A stretch of 64,000 bases of DNA from Chthoniobacterales bacterium (GTDB taxonomy: Bacteria; Verrucomicrobiota; Verrucomicrobiia; Chthoniobacterales; JACTMZ01), in contig JAGYIO010000002.1 in NCBI GenBank assembly GCA_018402585.1, forward strand, positions 160,406-224,405. Direction: 5' to 3'. Below the pieces are notes generated by a model that was not told the origin of the DNA, did not search any database, and saw only the letters and a list, made by a program, of their open reading frames with translations. The position numbers and the translations under genes are program-made. Positions 20,738 through 31,305 of this stretch are shown here, piece after piece; the first letter of the stretch is position 1; each line of letters opens with the position of its first letter.

Positions 20738-21114
20738 AAAAGGCCGGTTTCACCCTGCTGGAAATGCTCACCGCGATGTTCATGTTTGTCCTCGCGGTGG
20801 GCGGACTGGCCATGGCGATGGACAAAATTTTCGCGGCCAATGTGCTGATGCGGCGCGACGGCGAAGTGCGTCAGCAGCTGGAGTCATTACTCGATGAATC
20901 GATGGTCATACCGATCGCCGATCTCGAGCAAGGCCGCGAGGTGGGGCCCGATGCGATGGGCGCGACATTTTTTGTCCGGGCCGAACCCGCGGAGTTTTTC
21001 AATATGAACGGGGAAGAACTCACCGGTTTGTGGTGGATCACGGTGCGCGCGGAGTGGACCGAGGGACGGGAGGATCAAGCGTGGGAGGAAAAATTCCTGC
21101 GTTACGAACCATGA
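20734..21114 (+). CDS. gspI: Type II secretion minor pseudopilin GspI-like
   Basis: AGFTLLEMLTAMFMFVLAVGGLAM; operon position. Confidence 0.72.
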   Translation: MKKAGFTLLEMLTAMFMFVLAVGGLAMAMDKIFAANVLMRRDGEVRQQLESLLDESMVIPIADLEQGREVGPDAMGATFFVRAEPAEFFNMNGEELTGLWWITVRAEWTEGREDQAWEEKFLRYEP

Positions 21115-21788
21115 GAAACGCCGCCCGCGGATTCACCCTTTTCGAGATGGTGGTGGTCCTTGCCATCTTCGTCCTGCTCGCCGGCGGCATTTATGCGACG
21201 GTCAATGCGGCGGTACGCGCCACGGCGACGCTGACCGAGGAGAACCTGCAAATCCAGCGGCTCAACGCTTTTGTTTCGCTCATGCGGCGGACCTTCCACA
21301 ACCTGCCGGCCAACGCCCGGTTCGCCGGCGGGGTACGTGCGGAAGGGGGCGACGGTTTTCCCGAGATCACGCTGCGCGATGCGCCCGGCGTCTTTGCCTG
21401 GGGCCTGGGCGGCCCCTCGGCCGGGACCGCGTTGCTCACCGCGCGTCCGCGCCTCGGCGGCGGTCGTGAACTCAGCCTCATGCTCCTGCCGGGGTCACTC
21501 GGAGAAATGGAGCGGCGCGACGGGTTGGAGCGTGGGGCCTGGATGCGCTTGCTGCCCGACCTGCGCGAGGTCAAGTGGCGCTTCTACAACTTGGAGCAGC
21601 AGGAATGGGTGGAGCAATGGCTTGAAGGGGAGCGACCGCCGCTGGTCGAGCTCAACTTGCAGTTGCTCGGCGAGGAAGTGCCCCGTCAGTTTATTTTCTG
21701 GCTGCCGCCGGTCAAGGAAGTGGCCCTCAACGAGGCCGGCTTGGAAGCGCAAGGCCCCCCGCCGGAATTGGAGGTCGAGCTGCCGTGA
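21111..21788 (+). CDS. gspJ: Type II secretion minor pseudopilin GspJ-like
   Basis: RGFTLFEMVVVLAIFVLLAGGIYATV; operon position. Confidence 0.75.
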   Translation: MRNAARGFTLFEMVVVLAIFVLLAGGIYATVNAAVRATATLTEENLQIQRLNAFVSLMRRTFHNLPANARFAGGVRAEGGDGFPEITLRDAPGVFAWGLGGPSAGTALLTARPRLGGGRELSLMLLPGSLGEMERRDGLERGAWMRLLPDLREVKWRFYNLEQQEWVEQWLEGERPPLVELNLQLLGEEVPRQFIFWLPPVKEVALNEAGLEAQGPPPELEVELP

Positions 21789-22711
21789 GCGCACAGTTCC
21801 GTCCCTCGGGTGCCGCCCTGCTCCTCGTGCTCTGGGCCATCACCGTGATTTCCTTCGCCGTGCTTTGGATGGCCGGCGTGGTCAATCTCGAACTCGAGAC
21901 GACCGTGTCCGATTCGGCCGGTTTGCGCGCGCGTCAGATTGCGGTGAGCGGAGTGGCCCTCGGCCTGCATCCGCAGGTGAAGCGCGAGGAAACCGGGTTG
22001 CTCAACCGCGACTTCGGGGCCGGCGAGCGCATGGAGGTGCGCATCCGCGGCGAGGGTGCGCGTTTCAACATCAATCAATTACTTCAGGACCAGGACCGCA
22101 TCACCTTGCTGAATCTTTTCACCTTGTGGGGGCTCACGGCGGACGAGGGGAATGCGCTGATCGACAAGCTCGCCGATTGGGCCGACGAGGACGAGTTCCG
22201 CACCGGATTCGGCGGGGCGGAGCGTACGGAATACGAGGCGGCCGGCATTACCGACGCACCGGCTAACCGTCCGTTCCGCAGCGTCGCGGAAATGGGCCGC
22301 GTCCTTGAGATGGAAAAGCTCGCGGCGCTCAAGCCCGATTGGGCCGAGAGTTTCACCATTTTCGGTGACGGCCTGATCGACGTGAATGAGGCAGAGGCCG
22401 ACGTGCTCCAAGCCGCCACGGGCATCACCCCGGAAATGGTGCAGGGCATCTTGCAGCAGCGCCGCGGCGCCGACGGGGTCGAGCCTTCGGAAGATGATCT
22501 GCGTTTCGATGATGTCAGCCAGGTGGCCGGCTGGTTGGCCGGTTCGACCTTGCCGGCGGAACAGATCATGGGGCGCCTTACCACGGAGAGCTCGGTCAAA
22601 AGAATTGATAGCCGGGGCATCGTGGGCGAGCGTTCCCGTCTGATCTCCGTGGTCGCCCAGGCGGGCGAAGGCGGGGAAGCTGCCACTTACCTGCTATGGG
22701 AGGAAAAATGA
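21785..22711 (+). CDS. gspK: Type II secretion minor pseudopilin GspK
   Basis: N-terminal TM ALLLVLWAITVISFAVLW; FNINQLL and helix-hairpin DVNEAEADVLQAATGITPEMVQGIL. Confidence 0.82.
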   Translation: MSAQFRPSGAALLLVLWAITVISFAVLWMAGVVNLELETTVSDSAGLRARQIAVSGVALGLHPQVKREETGLLNRDFGAGERMEVRIRGEGARFNINQLLQDQDRITLLNLFTLWGLTADEGNALIDKLADWADEDEFRTGFGGAERTEYEAAGITDAPANRPFRSVAEMGRVLEMEKLAALKPDWAESFTIFGDGLIDVNEAEADVLQAATGITPEMVQGILQQRRGADGVEPSEDDLRFDDVSQVAGWLAGSTLPAEQIMGRLTTESSVKRIDSRGIVGERSRLISVVAQAGEGGEAATYLLWEEK

Positions 22712-23976
22712 AAAGCCCGCGCCAGATACGCCGCGCCCTCTTCCGTCCGGCCTCCGCCGGGTGGCAGAAATGGGAGCAGGACGAGGCCAGGCTTTGGCGC
22801 GAAACGGGTGGAGCGGCCGATTTGTCCGAATTGAAACCGGAGGCCGGCGCCTTGGTGGCCGTGCCGGTGCGTCGCGCCTTTTCGCTCGCCGTCTGGGTGC
22901 CAGCCGAAGATCCGTCTTTGTTCGGAGACCTCATCTTCACCCAGCTTGAATTACGGGGACTGGCCGGCCGCACGCGGGAAACGACCTCCTTTTCCTGGCA
23001 AGAGGTGGCTCGCGAGGGCGGCGAGGCTTTGCTCCATGCGGTGGTTCTACCTTCAAATCTTGCGCCGCGCTACTGGCATGGTGCGGTAACCGAATACGCC
23101 GTTTCGCCTTCCTGCCTGCCGCTCGCCCCGGATGCGGTGACGGTCTGGGAGGAGGAAGGCGGATGGGTGGCCGGAGTCACGCGCGGGGACCGGTTGCTCC
23201 ACTTCCAACCGCTGGCCGAGAAAACACCCTCGGCCCCAATGGCCATGGAAATTTGGCTGATGCAGGCGCCGCTCGAGGCGGGGCGTATGCTGAGCGCCAA
23301 CGCACGCGTCACGCTTTACTACCAAGGCACTGCTGCCCCTGACTTGTCGGATTGGCGCAGCGCCGGCGAGCTCGAAGTCGCGGCGGAGAAATTTCCCCCG
23401 CCGGTGCTGCCGGCCGCACCGCTTGATTGCCTGCCTCTGCCGGTGCGCGATTTGCAGCGCACCAAAGAGACGGGGGCCCGGCGCCAGAAAATCGCCCTCT
23501 TGGCCGCGGCCGTTTATTTTGTTCTCGTTCTGGCCCTTGCGGCCAACACGCTCTGGCTTTGGTGGCGGGCGGATTCTCTGCAGGCCACGATGGCGGGTGA
23601 GGCGGGCGAAGTGGATGCGGTGCGCGCGGCCATGCAGCGCTGGAACGCGATCGAACCGGCCCTCGATCCGGTTGGTTATCCGCTCGAAGTGCTCTATCAA
23701 GCTGCGCGCTTGCTCCCAAAGGACGGGGTGCGTTTGACCCTCTTCCAGATGAATGTGCAGCGCGTGATCCTCGCCGGGGAGGCTTCGACCCTGCAGGCGG
23801 CGCAGCGTTTCCAGGAGGATGTACGCAAAAATCCGGATCTGACCGCTTACGATTGGACGATGGAAAGCCCGCGCCCGCTCCCCACCGGTAGTGCGCGTTT
23901 CCAGATCGACGGCGTGCGCCACGGCGCGGTCGCCGCGGATGGAGAGGAGGCAAGCAATGAGAGCACTGACGGCTAA
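22708..23976 (+). CDS. GspL-like inner membrane platform protein
   Basis: Cytoplasmic N-terminal part, single TM (IALLAAAVYFVLVLALAANTLWLWW), periplasmic C-terminal domain; operon position. Confidence 0.65.
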   Translation: MKSPRQIRRALFRPASAGWQKWEQDEARLWRETGGAADLSELKPEAGALVAVPVRRAFSLAVWVPAEDPSLFGDLIFTQLELRGLAGRTRETTSFSWQEVAREGGEALLHAVVLPSNLAPRYWHGAVTEYAVSPSCLPLAPDAVTVWEEEGGWVAGVTRGDRLLHFQPLAEKTPSAPMAMEIWLMQAPLEAGRMLSANARVTLYYQGTAAPDLSDWRSAGELEVAAEKFPPPVLPAAPLDCLPLPVRDLQRTKETGARRQKIALLAAAVYFVLVLALAANTLWLWWRADSLQATMAGEAGEVDAVRAAMQRWNAIEPALDPVGYPLEVLYQAARLLPKDGVRLTLFQMNVQRVILAGEASTLQAAQRFQEDVRKNPDLTAYDWTMESPRPLPTGSARFQIDGVRHGAVAADGEEASNESTDG

Positions 23977-24496
23977 GGAAAAAAAATTACTCCTCGCCTT
24001 GGTCGGCGCACTTTTCGTGCTGCTCAATGTTGTCGGCTTGCAGGTTTTCCTCAACCGCCAGCGGGCGCTGCAAAGCAGTATCGTGCAGCTCCAGAGTCAA
24101 CTGACCGAAGGCCGCGCCATTCTCGAGGAGAAGACGATCTGGCAGGAACGTGCGGCCTGGCTCGACCAGCATCAACCCGGGGACGACGTGACCACGACAG
24201 ATGACGACGCGAAGTTTTATGAATTTGTCGAGAGCAGTGCCCGGAACGCCGGGCTCACTTACACGCGGCGCGATGCGGGAACCCAGCCGGTTGGTGGAAC
24301 CTATGCCGAGGTCTTCGATTCATCGCAGGTCAAAGGCAAGATGGAGTCGCTGGTCAAATGGCTCAGCGAGTTGCAGCAACCCAAGGCCTTTCGCGCCGTC
24401 AAACAGATCTCGATCAAAAGCGGCGAACCGCCCGAGGTCATGGCCGAAGTCGAGGTGGCGCGTTGGTATCGTCCGGTGCAAGGAGGAGAGCGATGA
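23957..24496 (+). CDS. GspM-like inner membrane protein
   Basis: Short cytoplasmic N-term, TM, coiled coil; between gspL-like and gspD. Confidence 0.6.
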   Translation: MRALTAKEKKLLLALVGALFVLLNVVGLQVFLNRQRALQSSIVQLQSQLTEGRAILEEKTIWQERAAWLDQHQPGDDVTTTDDDAKFYEFVESSARNAGLTYTRRDAGTQPVGGTYAEVFDSSQVKGKMESLVKWLSELQQPKAFRAVKQISIKSGEPPEVMAEVEVARWYRPVQGGER

Positions 24497-25344
24497 GAGG
24501 GGTGCTTCTTTTCCTCCTTGCCGCCCTGCTTCTCCTCGGCATCCCCACATTCGCCCGCGGCGATGAAGACCAGCCGGATGCGTCTGCCCTGCTCAAGGTT
24601 CCTTTAGTCGAGGCGCGCCCGAGCGGCGTCGAGGGCGAAGAAAATGTGGCCCCGCCCGACCCTTCCCCCACGCCCTCGCTGCTCGCCGAGACAGACCCGC
24701 CGGTGGCCGGGGAACCTGCTCCACCCGCGGACGATGGCATCACCCGGCCAGCCTTCCCTCTCTCGCGTTATCAACCCTTGTGGCAACGCTCGCCCTTCCA
24801 ACTGGAATCCGTTGCTCCGCCGGTTGAGTCGGCCGGCTTGGCCCAACGCTTCGCACTGACTGGCATCGCAGAGATCAATGGCGAGCCCATGGCCTTTGTC
24901 ATGGAGCGCGCCACGCAAAACCGCTTGATGGTCAAAGCGAACAGCACGGAAGGCGGTGTTTCTTTGGTGCAAGTCGATGTGCAGCAGAAATATACGGACT
25001 CCTCGGCCACGCTGCGCCAGGGGGCGGAGGTCGGGGTGGTCCGCTTTGAGGCCGCAGCCGCCATGGCTCCCGGGATGCCTCAGCCTGGCATGCAGGTGCC
25101 CCGGCCGATCCCGCAAGCGATACCCCAACCTGGGGTGCCTCCTTCAGCCGCCGCTTTCCCCGGGGTCCCCCCGGCCGCACCGATCCCCGGCCAGCCCGCA
25201 CCAGGCATACCTCAAGCTCCCGGCGCAGTGCCCCAAGTGTCCAGTTCGGGCAACCCGGCGAACGGGCAAGTCGAGGGCGGCCAAGGGCAGATGCCCCCGC
25301 CTCGCATCATCCGGCGCCGGGCTCTCATCCCCGCCGCGCCTTGA
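24493..25344 (+). CDS. Pro-rich exported protein with GspC/PilP-like core
   Basis: N-terminal hydrophobic segment; FALTGIAEINGEPMAFVMERATQNRLMVK...GVSLVQVDVQQKYTDSSATL resembles GspC HR/PilP domain; Pro-rich tail; immediately upstream of gspD. Confidence 0.5.
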   Translation: MRGVLLFLLAALLLLGIPTFARGDEDQPDASALLKVPLVEARPSGVEGEENVAPPDPSPTPSLLAETDPPVAGEPAPPADDGITRPAFPLSRYQPLWQRSPFQLESVAPPVESAGLAQRFALTGIAEINGEPMAFVMERATQNRLMVKANSTEGGVSLVQVDVQQKYTDSSATLRQGAEVGVVRFEAAAAMAPGMPQPGMQVPRPIPQAIPQPGVPPSAAAFPGVPPAAPIPGQPAPGIPQAPGAVPQVSSSGNPANGQVEGGQGQMPPPRIIRRRALIPAAP

Positions 25345-25375
25345 GAAACTTGCTAAGCATGCTTTAATTCCATCC

Positions 25376-27898
25376 ATGGCCCGCTTTTGTTCCCCGATTC
25401 TCGCCTCTGCTTGGCTCGTCGCGGCCTTTTTCGCCCTGACCCCTGCCGGCGCGCAGGATGCGGCACCTTCACCGGCCATGGTGCCGCCCGATGCCGCCGC
25501 GCCGGCAGGCCAACCGCTCGCCCCGTCCCCGGTACTCGAACTTGAACAACCTGCGCCGCTGCCGCCCGCTGTGGTCGATCCGGGCTTACCTGCCCCGCCG
25601 GCTCCTTCCCCGCCCGCGCCCCGCCCGGTCCAAACCGAGCCGACCGTGCGCCTCACTTTCCCCAACACTTCGGTCAACGAGATCCTCAGTCTCTACGAGG
25701 TGCTGACCGACAAGCGTCTCGTGCGGGACTCCATGCTCGCCCAAGGACAACCGCTCACCATTATCGTGCCCGGAGAAGTTCCCCGCAGCGAGGCCATCCG
25801 CCTGATCGAGGCCTCCCTCTTGCTCAACGGCTATTCGTTCGTCCCGGTCGACGACCAGACGGTGAAAATCCTCGGTCCCTCGAAATTTCCCCGAGCTGAA
25901 GGCATCCCGATCTTTTCCACTCCCTACCTGCTGCCGGCCACCGACCAAGTGGTCAGCTTTTTCATGAAATTAAGCTACCTCGCGCCCCAGGAGGCTGCGC
26001 AACTTTTCCAGACCTTCGTCAGTCCGCCCAAGTCCTACACTTCCTTCACCCCGGTGCCCAATGTGCAGGCCGTGCTCATCACGGAAAACGTCCCGATCAT
26101 CCAGCAACTCATCGCCCTGCAGGCCATGGTCGATGTGCCGCCTGCACAGGTCATGACCGAGTTCGTCGACCTCAAACGCGCCGATGCCGAAAAGGTGGTC
26201 GAACTTTTGCAAACCTTGCTCGAGGAGCGGAAAGAGGGTGCCGGAACCCCGGGCCAGCCCGGCTCGCCGGGCGGCGCCCCGCAGGTCGATGCCCAGGGCC
26301 AAGTCATCCAAGCTTCCCTTGGCGCGGTGGGCGGCGGGCAGTTCGAATCCAATCTCGTCATCGGCGAAACGCAAATCGTGGCCGATCCTCGCACCAATCG
26401 CATTCTGGTCGTGACCCGTCCGATCAACTTCCCCTACATCAAGCAACTCATCGAGCAACTTGATGCGCCCGTGCCGCTCGATTCCGTGCTTGAGCGTCCG
26501 CTCCAATTTGTCGCCGCCGGCGATGTGCTCCCCGTCCTGCAAGATTTGCTTTCGGAAGGCGAGGAAGGCGGAGCCGGCGGCGGGACGGCGCGCGCAGGGG
26601 CAGGTGGCGCCTCCGTGGAGAGCGGTTCGAGCTTCGGCCAAGGTATAGATTCCGATTCCGGCGCTGGCGCGGGCGGCGGCACCAGCCGGCCCGACCGGAT
26701 CAAGGAACCCACCGCCGATGTCGCCCCCGAATCGGTCATCGTCGGCAACACCAAAATCATCGCCGACAAGAGTGCCAACTCGATCATTGCCATCGGTCCG
26801 CCGGACAGCCGCCAGAAAGTCGCCCAACTCCTCGACATGCTCGATGTGCGGCCGCGCCAAGTATACATCGCGGCCGTGATTGGGGAACTCAGCTTGACCG
26901 ACAAGATGGAATTCGGTTTCAACTATTTCTTGCGCAACCAGAGCAGGGACGGCAGCAGCGTGGGCGGTGCGCTGCTCAATCCGGGCGTTGGCTCCGGCAC
27001 CAACCTTTTTATCCCGCCGGACCTCCTCACCCCCGCTGCTCTGGCCGCCAGCGCCTTCACCGGTTTGACCCTCTACGGAACCATCGCCAACACACTCGAC
27101 TATTACGTGCGGGCGATCGAGACAACGGGCAAGTTCAAGATCCTCTCCCGCCCGGTTGTTTACACCACGAACAACAAAAAAGCGGTGATCAGCTCCGGAC
27201 AGCGCGTGCCCTACACGAGCAGTACCTTGACCTCCACTTCCATCAGCGGAGTCGGTCCGAACCAGAACGCCGGTGTCACCGCCAACATCACCTATCTCGA
27301 CGTTCTACTTAAGCTCGAAGTGCTCCCGCTGATCAATGCGAACCGAGACGTTACCCTGGTCATCGTGCAGACGAACAACAATGTCCTCCGCGAGGAGAAC
27401 TTTGGTAATGATAACAAGGCCCCGGTCGTCGGCGCTCAAGAACTCACCACCACAGTAACCGTGCCGAGCGGCGGCACGGTGGTGCTGGGAGGTCTGATCA
27501 TCGAAAACACCAGAGCGGACGATGGCGGCTTGCCCTTCCTCATGCGGCTTCCCGTGCTCGGCTACATTTTCAAGCAGACCACGCGTTCGGTTGAGCGGCG
27601 CGAACTGCTCGTTCTCCTCCAGCCCACCGTGGTGGAAGATGATGCCGAAACCGCGGTGGCCAGCGCCGAGGAGCGCTACCGCACGAAGCTGGGGGACGAG
27701 GTCTACGACGAGGCGGACGCCTGGCAATTGGGCCGCACCCCGGTGGTCAACGACTCGCCCATGCTCACCCCCGACGCACGGGTGCGCAAACCGCGCGATC
27801 CGCTCCGGCCAGCCGGGATCGACTACCAAGAGTATGCGCCCGACCCTAAGCCGAGGCCGACGCCCACTCCCGGGAAAAAGAAAAGATCGGAACCCTAG
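25376..27898 (+). CDS. gspD: Type II secretion secretin GspD
   Basis: N-domain repeats, secretin core (VPSGGTVVLGGLIIENTR...LPFLMRLPVLGYIFKQTTRSVERRELLVLLQPTVV). Confidence 0.93.
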   Translation: MARFCSPILASAWLVAAFFALTPAGAQDAAPSPAMVPPDAAAPAGQPLAPSPVLELEQPAPLPPAVVDPGLPAPPAPSPPAPRPVQTEPTVRLTFPNTSVNEILSLYEVLTDKRLVRDSMLAQGQPLTIIVPGEVPRSEAIRLIEASLLLNGYSFVPVDDQTVKILGPSKFPRAEGIPIFSTPYLLPATDQVVSFFMKLSYLAPQEAAQLFQTFVSPPKSYTSFTPVPNVQAVLITENVPIIQQLIALQAMVDVPPAQVMTEFVDLKRADAEKVVELLQTLLEERKEGAGTPGQPGSPGGAPQVDAQGQVIQASLGAVGGGQFESNLVIGETQIVADPRTNRILVVTRPINFPYIKQLIEQLDAPVPLDSVLERPLQFVAAGDVLPVLQDLLSEGEEGGAGGGTARAGAGGASVESGSSFGQGIDSDSGAGAGGGTSRPDRIKEPTADVAPESVIVGNTKIIADKSANSIIAIGPPDSRQKVAQLLDMLDVRPRQVYIAAVIGELSLTDKMEFGFNYFLRNQSRDGSSVGGALLNPGVGSGTNLFIPPDLLTPAALAASAFTGLTLYGTIANTLDYYVRAIETTGKFKILSRPVVYTTNNKKAVISSGQRVPYTSSTLTSTSISGVGPNQNAGVTANITYLDVLLKLEVLPLINANRDVTLVIVQTNNNVLREENFGNDNKAPVVGAQELTTTVTVPSGGTVVLGGLIIENTRADDGGLPFLMRLPVLGYIFKQTTRSVERRELLVLLQPTVVEDDAETAVASAEERYRTKLGDEVYDEADAWQLGRTPVVNDSPMLTPDARVRKPRDPLRPAGIDYQEYAPDPKPRPTPTPGKKKRSEP

Positions 27899-27913
27899 CG
27901 GGAGAGGCATCCT

Positions 27914-29632
27914 ATGGCCTTGATCCCCGAACTGGTCGAACTCGCAGCGCGCCATGGCGCTGCTGACCGGGAAAAAATGACGGCGTCGCTGCAGGAAGCG
28001 GCGCGGACCCAGTCGTCGCTCCTGCGGGCTTTGCTCGACAGCACGGAGCTGGACGAAAACGGGTTCTACCGCGACCTGGCCGACAAATTTCACCTCCGCT
28101 GGGGCGGGAGCGAGGTGGCCAAGGCCACCCCGGAAATGCGGGCCAAGCTGCCGGCCCGCATCGCCCTGCGTTACCAGTTGCTCCCGATCGAGACGAACGA
28201 CGAATCGATCACTTTGCTGACCTACGATCCTTTCGACCTGCTCGCCCGCCAAGCCGTGGCCGAAGCCGTGCCGCAGCAAGTGCGTTATGAAATCTACACC
28301 CGGAAAGGAATTCTGCCTGCCTTGCGCCAAGTCTACGGTATCGGGGCCGAAACCTTCGAGGAGCTGCTCGAGGGACGCGGCATGGAGGAGGACATCGACC
28401 TCGGCCGGGGCGAGCAGGTCAACGTGCTCGACGAAGACGAATCGGAAGAGGCTTCGGTCAAAAAATTCATTTACCAAGTCATGCGCGAGGCCCTGCGCGA
28501 GCGCGCCACCGACATCCACGTCGAACCGCTCTCCAATGACCTCCGTGTCCGCTACCGCATCGACGGCGTCCTGCAGGAAGTTCCGGTCCCGGCCCAGATG
28601 CGCAAACTCCAGCGTTCGGTGATCAACATCCTCAAACTTACCGCCGGCCTCGATCTTGGCGAGGATCGGCGTCCGCAGGACGGACGAATCAGCCTCGAGT
28701 TGGGCGGGCAACCGATCGACGTCCGGGTGGCTTCAATTCCGACCATCAATGGCGAAAGCATCAGCCTGCGCCTCCTCGGCAAGGAGGTCTTCAGTCTCGA
28801 GCGGCTCGGGCTGGACGAGGACTACGTTAAAAAAGTCCGGGATCTCCTCGCCTTGCCCAATGGCATCATCCTGGTCACCGGCCCGACCGGCTGCGGCAAA
28901 TCGACCACGCTTTACACCTTCCTTTCCGGGCTCAACACGAAGGAGCGCCGCATCCTCACGATCGAGGACCCGGTCGAGCACAAGCTGGCCGGGGTGAACC
29001 AGAGCGCGGTCCAGCCCGAGATCGGCAACACCTTTGCCAATCTCCTGCGCAGCTTCCTCCGGGGCGACCCGAACGTCATTATGGTCGGCGAAATGCGCGA
29101 CTACGAAACGGCCGAAATTGCCATTCGCGCCGCCCTCACCGGCCACTTGGTCTTCAGCACCCTGCACACCAACGACGCGGTCGGCGGGATCACCCGCCTG
29201 CTCGACATGAACGTCGAACCCTTCCTCGTGGCCAGTGCGGTGCGCGCCTTCATCGCCCAGCGTCTGGTCCGCAAGCTCTGCCCGTCTTGCAAAGCGCCCG
29301 CCCAGCCGGGTGATTACTCGCCGGCCTACCTGCGCAGCATCGGCTTGCCGCCCGAATACGAGAGCAAGATCATGCGCGCGGTCGGCTGCGAAAACTGCCG
29401 CCAGTCGGGATACGAGGGGCGTCTCGCCATCATGGAACTCTGCCTGGTCACGCCGAAGCTGCAGGAAATGATCACCCAGCGCAAAACAGCGGCCGAACTT
29501 CGTCCCGCGGCGGAAAAAGAGGGCATGCGTCCCTTGCGCAAATACGGTTTTGACAAAGTTGCGGCCGGCCTCACCACGATTGAAGAAGTGATGCGCGTCA
29601 CGACCTCCGACCTCAGCGCCCAGGACGAATAA
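27914..29632 (+). CDS. gspE: Type II secretion ATPase GspE
   Basis: Walker A GPTGCGKSTTLY, Asp/His boxes, CPSC...CENC zinc module. Confidence 0.95.
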   Translation: MALIPELVELAARHGAADREKMTASLQEAARTQSSLLRALLDSTELDENGFYRDLADKFHLRWGGSEVAKATPEMRAKLPARIALRYQLLPIETNDESITLLTYDPFDLLARQAVAEAVPQQVRYEIYTRKGILPALRQVYGIGAETFEELLEGRGMEEDIDLGRGEQVNVLDEDESEEASVKKFIYQVMREALRERATDIHVEPLSNDLRVRYRIDGVLQEVPVPAQMRKLQRSVINILKLTAGLDLGEDRRPQDGRISLELGGQPIDVRVASIPTINGESISLRLLGKEVFSLERLGLDEDYVKKVRDLLALPNGIILVTGPTGCGKSTTLYTFLSGLNTKERRILTIEDPVEHKLAGVNQSAVQPEIGNTFANLLRSFLRGDPNVIMVGEMRDYETAEIAIRAALTGHLVFSTLHTNDAVGGITRLLDMNVEPFLVASAVRAFIAQRLVRKLCPSCKAPAQPGDYSPAYLRSIGLPPEYESKIMRAVGCENCRQSGYEGRLAIMELCLVTPKLQEMITQRKTAAELRPAAEKEGMRPLRKYGFDKVAAGLTTIEEVMRVTTSDLSAQDE

Positions 29633-30870
29633 TGCCCTTCTTTGTCTACCAAGCCCTGCAGGCCGGCGGGGGCAAGACTTCGGGGGAACTCGAGGCCCTC
29701 AGCCGTCAAGACGCCTTCAGCAAACTCCGGCAGCAAAACCTGCAGCCATTTTCCCTCGCCGCCAAAGGGGCCGAAGCGGCCGAAGCGGCCGCCGCGGCCG
29801 CCGCCGGCGGCCCCGCCTCGGGTGAGAACACCCTCAACCGCGCGCAAGTCCTTCTCTTCACCGAGGAATTGTGCGAACTGCTCGAGGCCGGGCTGAAACT
29901 CGACCGCGCCCTCCAGGTCATCGAACAGCGCCAGGACAAATCCTCGCTCAGCGGTGTGGCGGCCAGCGCGCGGCAATCGCTGCGCGAAGGCGCCACTTTT
30001 TCCGCCGCCTTGAAAAAGGCCAGCCCGAGTTTTTCCGATCTTTATTGCAACATGGTCAAAGCGGGCGAGGCGAGCGGCACGGTCTCGAAAATCCTCAAGC
30101 GCCAAGTCGAGTTCCTCACCATGATGGGCGACCTGCAGCGCCGCGTGACCAGCGCGTTGATCTACCCCTCGGTCATTTTCTCGGCCGGTATCGCCCTTCT
30201 CATCATTTTCATGACCTTCCTGCTCCCGCAGTTGACTGCCCTGCTGGGCAAGACCGGGCAATCCCTGCCCTTTGCCACGCGGATGCTTATCGGCACGAGC
30301 GAATTTTTCGGATCCTACTGGTGGGCCGTCCTTATTCTCCTCGCGGCCGGCATCCTTGGCTTCCGCCATTTGACCAGCAAAGGCGACGGGCGGATATGGT
30401 GGGACCGGACCAAGCTGCAGCTCCCCATCTTCGGGCCTTTGCTCCGCATGCGCTTTTACGCGCAGTTCACCCAGACGCTCTCCACCCTGCTCAACAATGA
30501 CGTCTCGCTCATGCAGTCGATGCAACTTATCCGCAACGCGACACCCAACGTCTATCTCCAAAGCCAGCTCGAGCGTATTTCTGAAAACGTGCAGGACGGG
30601 GCCCAACTTTCGCGCGCCATCCAGCGGGTACAATTTTTCCCGCCGACCATGATCGATATCATCCAAGTCGGTGAAACGACCGGTGACCTCGGAACCGCGC
30701 TCGAGCGCAGCGCAAAGAGCTACGACAAACAACTTTCTGTCGTGATCGAACGGGTCACCGCCCTGATCCAACCCATGGTCATCCTCATGGTTGCCCTCTT
30801 TGTCGGCTTGGTCGCTTACTCCATGATCACCGGCATTCTCACCACGGTCTCCGGTTTGCCCAAACGATAA
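29632..30870 (+). CDS. gspF: Type II secretion inner membrane protein GspF
   Basis: Two T2SSF domains, e.g. LLFTEELCELLEAGLKLDRAL and MVKAGEASGTVSKIL. Confidence 0.93.
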   Translation: MPFFVYQALQAGGGKTSGELEALSRQDAFSKLRQQNLQPFSLAAKGAEAAEAAAAAAAGGPASGENTLNRAQVLLFTEELCELLEAGLKLDRALQVIEQRQDKSSLSGVAASARQSLREGATFSAALKKASPSFSDLYCNMVKAGEASGTVSKILKRQVEFLTMMGDLQRRVTSALIYPSVIFSAGIALLIIFMTFLLPQLTALLGKTGQSLPFATRMLIGTSEFFGSYWWAVLILLAAGILGFRHLTSKGDGRIWWDRTKLQLPIFGPLLRMRFYAQFTQTLSTLLNNDVSLMQSMQLIRNATPNVYLQSQLERISENVQDGAQLSRAIQRVQFFPPTMIDIIQVGETTGDLGTALERSAKSYDKQLSVVIERVTALIQPMVILMVALFVGLVAYSMITGILTTVSGLPKR

Positions 30871-31305
30871 GGGCTCCGGACTTTTCCGGGCTGCCCTGCT
30901 CCGCCGTGGTCGCCTTGACCGGCTGTGCGGCTTGGGGAAAGCCGCGGGCCCGGCTGGTGGCCAGGCACCGCGGACTGCACGACGCCTTCCGCGCCCCAGA
31001 GGGGTGCCGCCAGCTGACCGACCGGAACACCGATTTGCTCCCCAGGGCGAAGGCGCAAAACTCGGTGGTCGAGATTGCCGCCCAAGAGCAACGGGGTCTC
31101 CTCGTGGTTGCTGGCCCCTGGATGCGCCTGAGCCCAATTGCGATCGGGAGTCATCTCGGCGAGGTTTCCGGCCGCCCCGCCTCCCACGGTTCCGGCTGAA
31201 AAAGGACGTCGCGATCGGACTTTTTGGCCTCTTGCCGTTGGGTTCGCCCGTCACGGTCGAAGCGGCTGAAGTGGAAACAGCGGCCTCCGGTCAATCGGTT
31301 TCCGG

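Noticed and set aside
19786-30870. Type IV pilus locus instead of T2SS
   Set aside because: GspG-type Ca-loop C-terminus, GspK helix-hairpin region, gspL/M-like genes and gene order fit T2SS; no pilT/pilM/N/O.
30900-31305. Short ORFs on both strands between gspF and nnr
   Set aside because: No motif, no clear ribosome-binding context; probably intergenic.
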